Source: Accumulibacter sp. (GTDB taxonomy: Bacteria; Pseudomonadota; Gammaproteobacteria; Burkholderiales; Rhodocyclaceae). From it: 12,435 bases of DNA. The notes below the pieces were generated by a model that did not search any database, was not told the DNA's origin, and saw only the letters and a list, made by a program, of their open reading frames with translations. The stretch covers positions 1 through 12,435 of the forward strand of contig DPSD01000722.1 in assembly GCA_003538495.1 (NCBI GenBank), in the 5' to 3' direction. Positions 6,450 through 12,435 of this stretch are shown piece by piece. The translations under genes and the position numbers were made by a program. How positions within the stretch are numbered: position 1 is the stretch's first letter; every line of letters starts with the position of its first letter.

Positions 6450-7574
6450 ATGGACGACCCGCAGCAACGGCCTCGCATCCTGATTGTCGACCAGTCGCGG
6501 ATCGTCCGCGCGACGCTGATCAAGCTGATTCGTGAACACTACAGTTTTCGCGAAGAAATCAATGGCGAAGGCGGTTGGCAGGCGCTGGTCATCGACCATT
6601 CGATCCAGCTGGTGATCTGCTCGCTGTCGATGTCGCTGCCGGCACTCGATGGCGACGGCCTGCTGGCGCGGGTACGTTCGTCCAGGCTGGCGCGGCTGCG
6701 CCAGATGCCGGTGCTGCTGATCGCCGGCGACAACGAGGAAGCCAAGGAGCGCGCCCGGGCGCTGGGCGCCAGCGACTTCATTGCCAGCGGAATTGGCGCC
6801 AGCGAACTGCTCGCCCGCATCGACTCGCTGCTCCGCCTGGCCAAGGCCCAGAACGAACTGCGCGAGAACCCCGAGCGCGACTCGCAGCACCCCGACACCG
6901 GACTTCCGACACGCCAGCGCGTCGAAGTGCAGGCGGCGCAGGCGATGTCGCATGCGCTTCGCCACGACAGCCCGGTGAGCATACTGGTGATGGGGTTTGA
7001 CCGATTCGACGCGCTGCGTGAAGATCTCGGAATCGATCTGGCGAGGGAATTGCACAAGCGTTTCGCCAGCATCATCGCCAACAAGGTGCGCAAGGAAGAC
7101 AGCCTCGGGCACTATTCCGGCGACAGTCTGGCGGTGGTTTCGCCGGGCACCCCCTACCCGGCGTGCGAGGCCTTCGCCAATCGCCTGCGCGAAGCTTTTG
7201 CCGTGGCCAACATCGCGGTACATGGTCAGCGCCTGAATCTTTCGGTCAGCGTCGGGGTAGCGAACATCCCGGTTGATCAGTTAAGCTCCGCAGCTTCCTT
7301 GCTCGAATTGGCGGCAGAACGCCTCAAGGCCGCGCAGCACGCTGGTGGCAACCGCGTCGTGGCGTGTGGCAGCAAAGCGTCGACCGAGCTGCCAACGCCG
7401 CGCCTGAGCCACGCCATCGACCTGATCAAGGCCGGACACGAGAGCGCGGTCATCCCGCACCTGGTGAAGCTCGGCAAGGAAATACTGCCCTTTCTCGAAT
7501 TGCTGGAAAGGGAGTTGAAGTTGGGCCTGCCTTTGGCAGAAATTCGAAAACGGACGCTTGACCGGGAGCACTAG
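6450..7574 (+). CDS. Degenerate receiver-GGDEF protein (likely c-di-GMP effector, not a cyclase)
   Basis: This 374-residue cytoplasmic protein has an N-terminal CheY-like fold (about residues 8-130), a GGDEF-like domain (about 148-305) and a helical C-terminal tail (about 315-374). In the receiver, ILIVDQSR has Asp14 followed by Gln instead of the second acidic residue. The phospho-acceptor position in VICSLSM is Ser58, and the conserved Lys is replaced in DFIASGI (Ser113), so normal phosphorylation is not expected. In the GGDEF domain the signature is SGDSL (223-227) instead of GGDEF, so diguanylate cyclase activity is doubtful. The I-site RxxD is kept as RKED (214-217), exactly five residues before the signature. 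It starts 19 nt after acuI and 70 nt before prpE, in the same direction, so it is probably cotranscribed. Most likely it is a signalling adaptor or c-di-GMP sensor; the target is unknown. Confidence 0.88.
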   Translation: MDDPQQRPRILIVDQSRIVRATLIKLIREHYSFREEINGEGGWQALVIDHSIQLVICSLSMSLPALDGDGLLARVRSSRLARLRQMPVLLIAGDNEEAKERARALGASDFIASGIGASELLARIDSLLRLAKAQNELRENPERDSQHPDTGLPTRQRVEVQAAQAMSHALRHDSPVSILVMGFDRFDALREDLGIDLARELHKRFASIIANKVRKEDSLGHYSGDSLAVVSPGTPYPACEAFANRLREAFAVANIAVHGQRLNLSVSVGVANIPVDQLSSAASLLELAAERLKAAQHAGGNRVVACGSKASTELPTPRLSHAIDLIKAGHESAVIPHLVKLGKEILPFLELLERELKLGLPLAEIRKRTLDREH

Positions 7575-7644
7575 AACAAAGACACTCGGCAGGCGTTGTT
7601 TCCACTGGTGCAGCTGGTTCACATTTTTTGGAAGAGGGAGTCTC

Positions 7645-9546
7645 ATGACGACAGTTCAAGAGTTTCACAAGAAATCAATCGACAATCCGGACGCCTTCTG
7701 GAGCGAAGAGGCCAAACTCATCGACTGGCACAAGCCGTTCACCCAGACACTCGATTTCTCACGCCCGCCTTTCGCCAAGTGGTTCGTCGGCGGCGAAACG
7801 AATCTGTGCTACAACGCGGTCGATCGTCACGCGGCCAAGCGCCCGAATGACCGGGCACTGGTCTTCATCTCGACCGAGACCGACCAGGAAGTGGTGTACA
7901 CCTTCGCCGAGCTGAAGACCGAGGTGATGCGCATGGCGGCGATCATGCAGAGCCTCGGCGTCGGCAAGGGCGACCGCGTGCTGATCTACATGCCGATGGT
8001 CGCCGAGGCAGCGTTCGCGATGCTCGCCTGCGCGCGCATCGGCGCCATCCACTCGGTGGTCTTCGGCGGCTTCGCCTCGGGATCGCTGGCCACCCGCATC
8101 GACGATGCGACGCCGAAGCTGGTGGTCTCATCCGATGCCGGCATGCGCGGCGGCAAGGCGGTGCCCTACAAGGGTCTGCTCGACGAGGCGATCTCGCTGG
8201 CCGAACACAAACCGGCAAGTGTGCTGATGATCGATCGTGGTCTGGACAAGGGCTTCAACAAGGTCGAAGGTCGCGACGTCGACTACGCCACGCTGCGCGC
8301 CAAGTTCATGGACGCCGACGTGCCGGTGACCTGGCTGGAGTCCTCCGAGCCGTCCTACATCCTCTACACCTCGGGCACCACCGGCAAGCCGAAGGGCGTG
8401 CAGCGTGATACCGGCGGCTACGCCGTCGCCCTGGCGGCGTCGATCAGGAACATCTTCTGCGGCGAATCTGGCGAGACCTTCTTCGCCACTTCCGACATCG
8501 GCTGGGTGGTCGGCCACTCGTACATCGTCTACGGGCCCCTGCTCGCCGGCATGGCAACCATCATGTACGAGGGAACGCCGCTGCGCCCCGACCCCGGTAT
8601 CTGGTGGCAGATCGTCGAGAAGTACAAGGTCAGCGTGATGTTCTCGGCGCCGACCGCCGCCAGGGTCCTCAAGAAGCACGACACCGAGTACATGCACAAG
8701 TACGACCTGTCGACGCTCAAGCACCTGTTCCTTGCCGGCGAGCCGCTCGACCAGCCGACGCACGAGTGGCTGATGGGCGAGCTCGGCCTGCCGGTGATCG
8801 ACAACTACTGGCAGACCGAAAGCGGCTGGCCGATGCTGTCGGCAATGCCCGGGGTCGAGAAGACCGAGATCCGCTTCGGCACACCGAGTTTCCCGGTCTA
8901 CGGTTACAACCTGAAGATCTTCCGCGAAGACGGCACGATCTGCGACCGGGATGAAAAAGGCATCGTCGGCATCCTGCCGCCGTTGCCGCCTGGCTGCCTG
9001 TCGACCGTATGGGGCGACGACGACCGCTTCGTGTCGACCTACTTCTCGCTGTTCCGCGAGCCGCAGGTCTACTCGTCGTTCGACTGGGGTATCCAGGACC
9101 AGGACGGCTACCACTACATCCTCGGCCGTACCGACGACGTGATCAACGTTGCCGGTCACCGTCTCGGCACTCGCGAGATCGAAGAAGCGATCCAGGGGCA
9201 TTCGGCGATCGCCGAAGTCGCCGTCGTCGGCGTTGCCGACAAGCTCAAGGGTCAGATGCCGATGGCTTTCGCGGTGGTCAAGAGCGCCGACAGCATCGCC
9301 ACGCCGGAACTCGTTGCTGCACTCGAGAAGGCGGTGATGAAGCAAGTCGACGCCAGCCTCGGAGCGATCGCTCGCCCGAGCCGCGTGCACTTCCTGAGCG
9401 TCTTGCCGAAGACCCGCTCGGGCAAGCTGCTGCGGCGGACCATCCAGGCGTTGGCCGAAGGCCGCGACCCGGGCGATCTGACGACCATCGAAGATCCGAA
9501 AGCTCTCGAGCAGCTGCAGCGCGCGCTGAGCGGCGAGCAGGCGTAG
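7645..9546 (+). CDS. prpE: Propionyl-CoA synthetase
   Basis: This 633-residue AMP-forming acyl-CoA synthetase of the ANL superfamily ligates propionate (and less well acetate) to CoA with ATP, via an acyl-AMP. Visible motifs are the P-loop YTSGTTGKPKGVQRDTGG, the adenylate-binding YWQTESGWPM, GRTDDVINVAGHRLGTREIEE at the hinge, and the catalytic lysine (about 594) in KTRSGKLLRR. GHRLGT rather than the GHRLST of acetyl-CoA synthetase, and the QRDTGG continuation, favour PrpE over Acs. That lysine is the usual target of reversible acetylation in the family. ATG 7645 is chosen over upstream in-frame codons because AGAGGGAG lies 4-5 nt before it and the protein then begins like other PrpE proteins (VQEFHKKSIDNPDAFW). 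It follows acuI and the GGDEF-like gene and is closed by a strong terminator. Confidence 0.95.
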   Translation: MTTVQEFHKKSIDNPDAFWSEEAKLIDWHKPFTQTLDFSRPPFAKWFVGGETNLCYNAVDRHAAKRPNDRALVFISTETDQEVVYTFAELKTEVMRMAAIMQSLGVGKGDRVLIYMPMVAEAAFAMLACARIGAIHSVVFGGFASGSLATRIDDATPKLVVSSDAGMRGGKAVPYKGLLDEAISLAEHKPASVLMIDRGLDKGFNKVEGRDVDYATLRAKFMDADVPVTWLESSEPSYILYTSGTTGKPKGVQRDTGGYAVALAASIRNIFCGESGETFFATSDIGWVVGHSYIVYGPLLAGMATIMYEGTPLRPDPGIWWQIVEKYKVSVMFSAPTAARVLKKHDTEYMHKYDLSTLKHLFLAGEPLDQPTHEWLMGELGLPVIDNYWQTESGWPMLSAMPGVEKTEIRFGTPSFPVYGYNLKIFREDGTICDRDEKGIVGILPPLPPGCLSTVWGDDDRFVSTYFSLFREPQVYSSFDWGIQDQDGYHYILGRTDDVINVAGHRLGTREIEEAIQGHSAIAEVAVVGVADKLKGQMPMAFAVVKSADSIATPELVAALEKAVMKQVDASLGAIARPSRVHFLSVLPKTRSGKLLRRTIQALAEGRDPGDLTTIEDPKALEQLQRALSGEQA

Positions 9547-9578
9547 CCGCAGGCAGGCCAAGCCCATCGATGTGACAG

Positions 9579-9613
9579 GCCTGTCGCCTTTGCCGGCGAC
9601 AGGCTTTTTTTTT
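9579..9613 (+). terminator. Rho-independent terminator after prpE
   Basis: A perfect 10-bp stem, GCCTGTCGCC (9579-9588) with GGCGACAGGC (9595-9604), encloses a 6-nt loop and is followed by nine Ts (9605-9613). It lies 32 nt past the prpE stop. An overlapping 12-nt palindrome GACAGGCCTGTC (9574-9585) could pair in competition with the terminator stem. Confidence 0.96.
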
Positions 9614-9691
9614 CGCCCCTGTTGCTGACTATCCCGGCGCTGGCGAGAAACACGATCGAACGCCAGCCACCCCTTGACCACCTGGAAACCC

Positions 9692-10624
9692 ATGCCCGTT
9701 CACTACGACATCATCCACACCACCTGCTACCGGTACAGCTCGCCGGTGACTTTCGGCGAGCACCGGGTGATGTTCCGCCCGCGCGACAGCCACGACCAGA
9801 GGGTGCTGGCGACCGACTTGCAGGTCAGTCCTGAAGCAGTCGTGCGGATGATCCAGGACCCGCACTCCAACTCGGTGGCGCTGGTGACGCCACTGGGCGC
9901 GGCCACGGAACTGAAGATCGTCTGCTCATTCACCATCGAACAGGCGCGCAGCGCCTATCCCGAACTCCAGCTCTCGCCCAGCGCGCTGATCTTTCCCTTT
10001 GCTTATTCCGTCGAAGAGCGTTTCGACCTCGAACACTACATGCGCCCGCACCACGACGACCCCGAGGGCGTACTGACCCACTGGGCTCGCCAGTTCATGC
10101 GCACCGACGGGCCAACCGGTACACGCGACCTGTTGCTGCACATGAACCAGTTCATTCGTGACCATTTCGGCTACGCGCAGCGCGAACAGGAAGGCACGCA
10201 AACGCCGTTGCAGACGCTGGGCCTGGGCACCGGCAGCTGCCGCGATTTCGCGCTGCTGATGATGGAAGCCATGCGGCGGCTGGGAGTCGCCACCCGCTTC
10301 GTCTCCGGCTACCTGTATGACCAGGCGCTGGATAGCGACCAGGGAAGCAGCGGCCTGAGCGGCCACGTCGGCGGCGGGGAGAGCGGCACGGTCGGCGCCG
10401 GAACGACGCACGCCTGGCTGCAGGCCTACCTGCCGGGCGCCGGCTGGGTGACCTTCGACCCGACCAACAACCTGCTCGGCGGCAGCGATCAGCTGATCCG
10501 CGTCGGCGTGGCACGCGACCCCAGCCAGGCCTCGCCGATATCCGGCAACTGGTTTGGCGCAGCCAACGCGTACCTGGGAATGACGGCGACGGTGCAGGTG
10601 CGGCGCGTGACGCCTGGCGGCTGA
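9692..10624 (+). CDS. Transglutaminase-like cysteine protease family protein
   Basis: This 310-residue protein has a bacterial transglutaminase-like N-terminal beta region (MPVHYDIIHTTCYRYSSPV, about residues 1-80) and a transglutaminase core. The Cys-His-Asp triad is visible: Cys183 in GSCRDFALLM, His240 in TTHAWLQAYLPGAGW and Asp256 in TFDPTNN. It has no signal peptide and no membrane segment, so it is probably cytoplasmic. Its substrate is unknown; relatives are thought to be amidases or peptidases rather than crosslinkers. ATG 9692 is preferred over TTG 9674 because the fold begins right after it and GGAAA lies just upstream. An insert rich in Gly/Ser (about residues 212-238, GSSGLSGHVGGGESG) separates the Cys and His strands and looks like a flexible loop. 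Confidence 0.88.
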   Translation: MPVHYDIIHTTCYRYSSPVTFGEHRVMFRPRDSHDQRVLATDLQVSPEAVVRMIQDPHSNSVALVTPLGAATELKIVCSFTIEQARSAYPELQLSPSALIFPFAYSVEERFDLEHYMRPHHDDPEGVLTHWARQFMRTDGPTGTRDLLLHMNQFIRDHFGYAQREQEGTQTPLQTLGLGTGSCRDFALLMMEAMRRLGVATRFVSGYLYDQALDSDQGSSGLSGHVGGGESGTVGAGTTHAWLQAYLPGAGWVTFDPTNNLLGGSDQLIRVGVARDPSQASPISGNWFGAANAYLGMTATVQVRRVTPGG

Positions 10625-10668
10625 GCCGCTGCTAGAATGGCCGCTCGCCAGCCGGAGACAAGCCGCAC

Positions 10669-11145
10669 ATGATCGCCAGCATCAAGGAGTTCTTCGAGCA
10701 ATTCATCGAACCCGGGACCCGGCAGACCGACGCCGCGGGCGAACACGCCCTGCAGATCGCCACCGCCGCCCTGCTGCTGGAAGTAATGCGCATGGATGCG
10801 CGCATCGCCGACCAGGAACGGGATGCCGTAGCCGCCGCACTGCGCCAACAGTTCGGGCTGGACGCCACCGAGATCGACCGCTTGCTCGCGCTCGCCGAAC
10901 ACGAGGCACGCCAGGCCAGTGGCTACTACCAGTTCACTTCCTTGATCAACAAGACCTGCGACGCCGCCCAGAAGCTCCGCATCATCGAGAACATGTGGCA
11001 GGTCGCTCTCGCCGACGGTCATCTTGACGCGCATGAATCACACCTGATGCGAAAGATCGGCAACCTGCTCCACATCGGCCATGCCGACTACATCGCCGCC
11101 AAGCAGCGCGCCCGCGCGGCGACCGGCGTCGCGCCGGCGAGCTAG
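10669..11145 (+). CDS. TerB-like (tellurite resistance TerB family) protein
   Basis: This 158-residue all-helical protein carries two acidic motifs characteristic of TerB-like domains: MRMDARIADQE (about residues 40-50) and ALADGHLDAHE (about 113-123), i.e. D-x(3-5)-D/E patterns at the starts of pseudo-repeated helices, which in TerB bind metal. There is no signal peptide and no transmembrane segment. A GGAG lies 11 nt before ATG 10669, a rather long spacing. A TAGAAT (10633-10638) upstream could be a -10, though without a good -35. It follows the transglutaminase-like gene by 44 nt and may be cotranscribed. A stand-alone TerB domain does not by itself imply tellurite resistance; no other ter genes are present. 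Confidence 0.85.
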   Translation: MIASIKEFFEQFIEPGTRQTDAAGEHALQIATAALLLEVMRMDARIADQERDAVAAALRQQFGLDATEIDRLLALAEHEARQASGYYQFTSLINKTCDAAQKLRIIENMWQVALADGHLDAHESHLMRKIGNLLHIGHADYIAAKQRARAATGVAPAS

Positions 11146-11231
11146 CCACTCTGGCCGCCCGCCACGGTCGAAGCGACACCAGCGCCCGCGAGCCCAGGCT
11201 GGCTGCCCACCGGTCTGTGAAGGAACCGCCG

Positions 11232-11456
11232 ATGCTCCTGTTCTTCTTGCTGCTGCTGATGCTGGCCATCGCCTGGGGAGTCGCCGACCACTTCCAGAGT
11301 CCGGGGCACCGGGCAGCGCCCCCGGCCGCCACGCCAATAACGATCGAGGCGGCAACCCCGCAAGCTCCGGCCGTCGTGCCACCAGGCACGCCACCGGTGG
11401 CCGACGGCGATGCGGCTGGGGACGCCGGGGGCGACCGCGCCGGCAGCCGTGATTGA
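11232..11456 (+). CDS. Small single-span membrane protein, proline/alanine-rich tail
   Basis: This 74-residue ORF starts at ATG 11232, with AAGGA (11220-11224) 7 nt upstream; GTG 11217 in the same frame is a less likely start. The N-terminus is one strongly hydrophobic helix (MLLFFLLLLMLAIAWGVADHF). It is followed by a low-complexity tail rich in Pro, Ala and Gly, probably disordered and ending DRAGSRD. The family is not recognised. The stop codon overlaps the -35 hexamer of the pyruvate kinase promoter. It could be a membrane anchor or partner for the neighbouring TerB-like protein, but nothing in the sequence proves this. Confidence 0.6.
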   Translation: MLLFFLLLLMLAIAWGVADHFQSPGHRAAPPAATPITIEAATPQAPAVVPPGTPPVADGDAAGDAGGDRAGSRD

Positions 11457-11482
11457 CTATGGCTGCGGCCGCTCCCTATACT
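11453..11482 (+). promoter_or_regulatory. Sigma70 promoter of pyruvate kinase
   Basis: TTGACT (11453-11458), an 18-nt spacer and TATACT (11477-11482) make a near-consensus promoter, leaving a leader of about 100 nt before the pyk start. The -35 hexamer overlaps the TGA stop of the small membrane protein. Confidence 0.75.
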
Positions 11483-11588
11483 GCCGGCCGATTTGTCGAT
11501 TTCCCTGCCGCACGCGATCGTGGTTGCGCGCCGCGACCGCCGTCCGGCGACACCCTGCCCGGGCGTTGAAGCAATTGAGGAGGACCAG

Positions 11589-12435
11589 ATGCGCCGAACC
11601 AAGATCGTAGCCACCATCGGCCCCGCCACCGCCACGCCGGCGACCCTGCGGCAGCTCCTGGAGGCCGGTGTCGACGTCGTGCGGCTCAACGCGGCGCACT
11701 CGGACATGGCCACCCACGCCAACAATGCACGACTGGTACGCGAAGTGGCCAGTGACCTGGGCCGTAACGTCGGCGTGCTGGTCGATATGCCCGGACCGAA
11801 AATCCGCAGCGGTGTCGTGGCGAATGACGAGGTCGAACTCGAGAGCGGCCAGGAGTTTGTCCTGAGCGGCGGCGACGGCATCGGCGATGCACAGCACGTC
11901 GCCACGACGCTGCCCGATATGGCGAAGTGGACCCGCCGCGGCGACGAGGTTTACCTCGCCGACGGGGCGATCGTGCTGCGCGTTCTGGAGGCGCTCGGCA
12001 GCGACGTGCGCACCGAAGTCGTCCGCGGCGGCACGCTGCGCTCGCGCAAAGGCATGCACCTGCCGCGCGCCGAAGCGCACGTCGAGCCATTCACCGCTCG
12101 CGATGCGCTGGCGCTGGAGATGGCCATCGCCGCCAAGGTCGATTTTCTCGGACTTTCTTTCGTCCGCCACGCCGGGGATGTCGAGCGCGTGCGCGCGCTG
12201 CTCCCCAAACGCGGCATGCGGCCGGCGCTGGTGCCGAAAATCGAGACCGCCGCCGCGATCGACAACCTCGCCGGGATCATCGCCGCGGCCGACGCGGTGA
12301 TGGTTGCCCGCGGCGACCTGGGTATCCAGATGCCGGCACGGAGCGTGCCGCTACTCCAGAAGGAAATCATTCGCGCGTGCAACCTGGCCGGAATACCGGT
12401 GATCACCGCGACGCAGATGCTCGAGTCGATGACCC
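11589..12435 (+). CDS. pyk: Pyruvate kinase, N-terminal part (runs off the window)
   Basis: Two hundred and eighty-two codons of a pyruvate kinase are present, from MRRTKIVATIGPAT to ITATQMLESMT at the window edge. The enzyme converts phosphoenolpyruvate and ADP to pyruvate and ATP in the cytoplasm. Visible active-site elements: Arg32 and Asn34 (VVRLNAAH), Asp66 (DMPGPKIR), Lys217 and Glu219 (KIET), Asp243 (ARGDLG) and Thr275 (ITATQM). The B-domain lies at about residues 69-160. ATG 11589 follows GAGGAGG by about 6 nt, an excellent Shine-Dalgarno. The usual NFSH is NAAH, which removes a potassium-ligating Ser, and Lys71 in GPKIR occupies the position of rabbit Glu117. This is the pattern of potassium-independent enzymes. 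The C-terminal effector domain lies outside the window. Confidence 0.95.
   Translation, partial: MRRTKIVATIGPATATPATLRQLLEAGVDVVRLNAAHSDMATHANNARLVREVASDLGRNVGVLVDMPGPKIRSGVVANDEVELESGQEFVLSGGDGIGDAQHVATTLPDMAKWTRRGDEVYLADGAIVLRVLEALGSDVRTEVVRGGTLRSRKGMHLPRAEAHVEPFTARDALALEMAIAAKVDFLGLSFVRHAGDVERVRALLPKRGMRPALVPKIETAAAIDNLAGIIAAADAVMVARGDLGIQMPARSVPLLQKEIIRACNLAGIPVITATQMLESMT

Noticed and set aside
8128..9693. Long open frame (521 codons) on the minus strand across prpE
   Set aside because: It is the antisense of a clear PrpE gene. Its protein is low-complexity and rich in Arg, His, Val and Asp, a usual shadow in GC-rich DNA, and it runs through the prpE terminator.
10633..10638. TAGAAT as a promoter for the TerB-like gene
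   Set aside because: No acceptable -35 at 16-18 nt, and the gene may be read from upstream; mentioned under the gene but not called as a feature.
10982..11905. 307-codon minus-strand open frame
   Set aside because: It covers the antisense of TerB-like, small membrane protein and pyk genes; Ser/Arg/Thr-rich with no recognisable motif.
1..12435. CRISPR arrays, tRNA or rRNA genes, intact insertion sequences, riboswitches
   Set aside because: Reading both strands showed no regularly spaced repeats beyond the single pair at 5213-5268, no tRNA- or rRNA-like sequence and no intact transposase.

Overview
This is a GC-rich bacterial window of about 12.4 kb. It is most likely one end of a metagenome or draft contig, because the first 33 bases are the Illumina multiplexing (read 2 / index) adapter rather than biology. 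Gene content and codon use (strong G/C at third positions, AcuI/YhdH next to PrpE, Fur-controlled FbpA/FbpB, a transglutaminase-like protein beside a TerB-like protein) suggest a betaproteobacterium, possibly of the Rhodocyclales/Accumulibacter kind. That placement is inference; there is no rRNA or marker gene to fix it.

Left flank (34-1641). The adapter cuts into a minus-strand gene for a polytopic membrane protein of which only the N-terminal 156 or so residues are present. Upstream lies a 50-codon minus-strand ORF with a very good Shine-Dalgarno, in the same frame as the membrane protein and separated from it by one TAG. Next come two decayed genes that abut at about 1418-1424: a minus-strand AAA+ ATPase that has lost its N-terminus and its Walker B/sensor region, and the C-terminal helicase motif VI tail of a plus-strand SNF2-type helicase. 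This is a rearrangement scar.

Iron uptake (1616-4446). A fused two-domain ferric-iron ABC permease (FbpB type, plus strand) and a periplasmic iron-binding protein (FbpA type, minus strand) converge, with 45 bp between their stop codons. Each has its own promoter overlapped by a Fur-box-like element, and the two elements share an inverted 12-nt core. The ATPase subunit is not in the window.

Cell-wall gene (4456-5072). A small secreted NlpC/P60 (C40) peptidase on the minus strand has a clear terminator and a well-spaced promoter. That promoter's spacer holds a perfect TGTGA-N6-TCACA CRP/FNR-family site.

C3 metabolism unit (5213-9613). A divergent region with a 24-nt near-palindromic element repeated at a 32-bp period leads into acuI (acryloyl-CoA reductase family), a receiver-GGDEF protein whose receiver and cyclase sites are both degenerate while the c-di-GMP I-site RxxD remains, and prpE (propionyl-CoA synthetase). 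The unit ends in a textbook terminator. The two enzymes fit a route that generates and activates propionyl-CoA.

Right flank (9692-12435). A transglutaminase-like cysteine protease family protein, a TerB-like protein and a small single-span membrane protein are followed by the first 282 codons of pyruvate kinase under a good sigma70 promoter. The pyruvate kinase has the residue pattern of potassium-independent enzymes.
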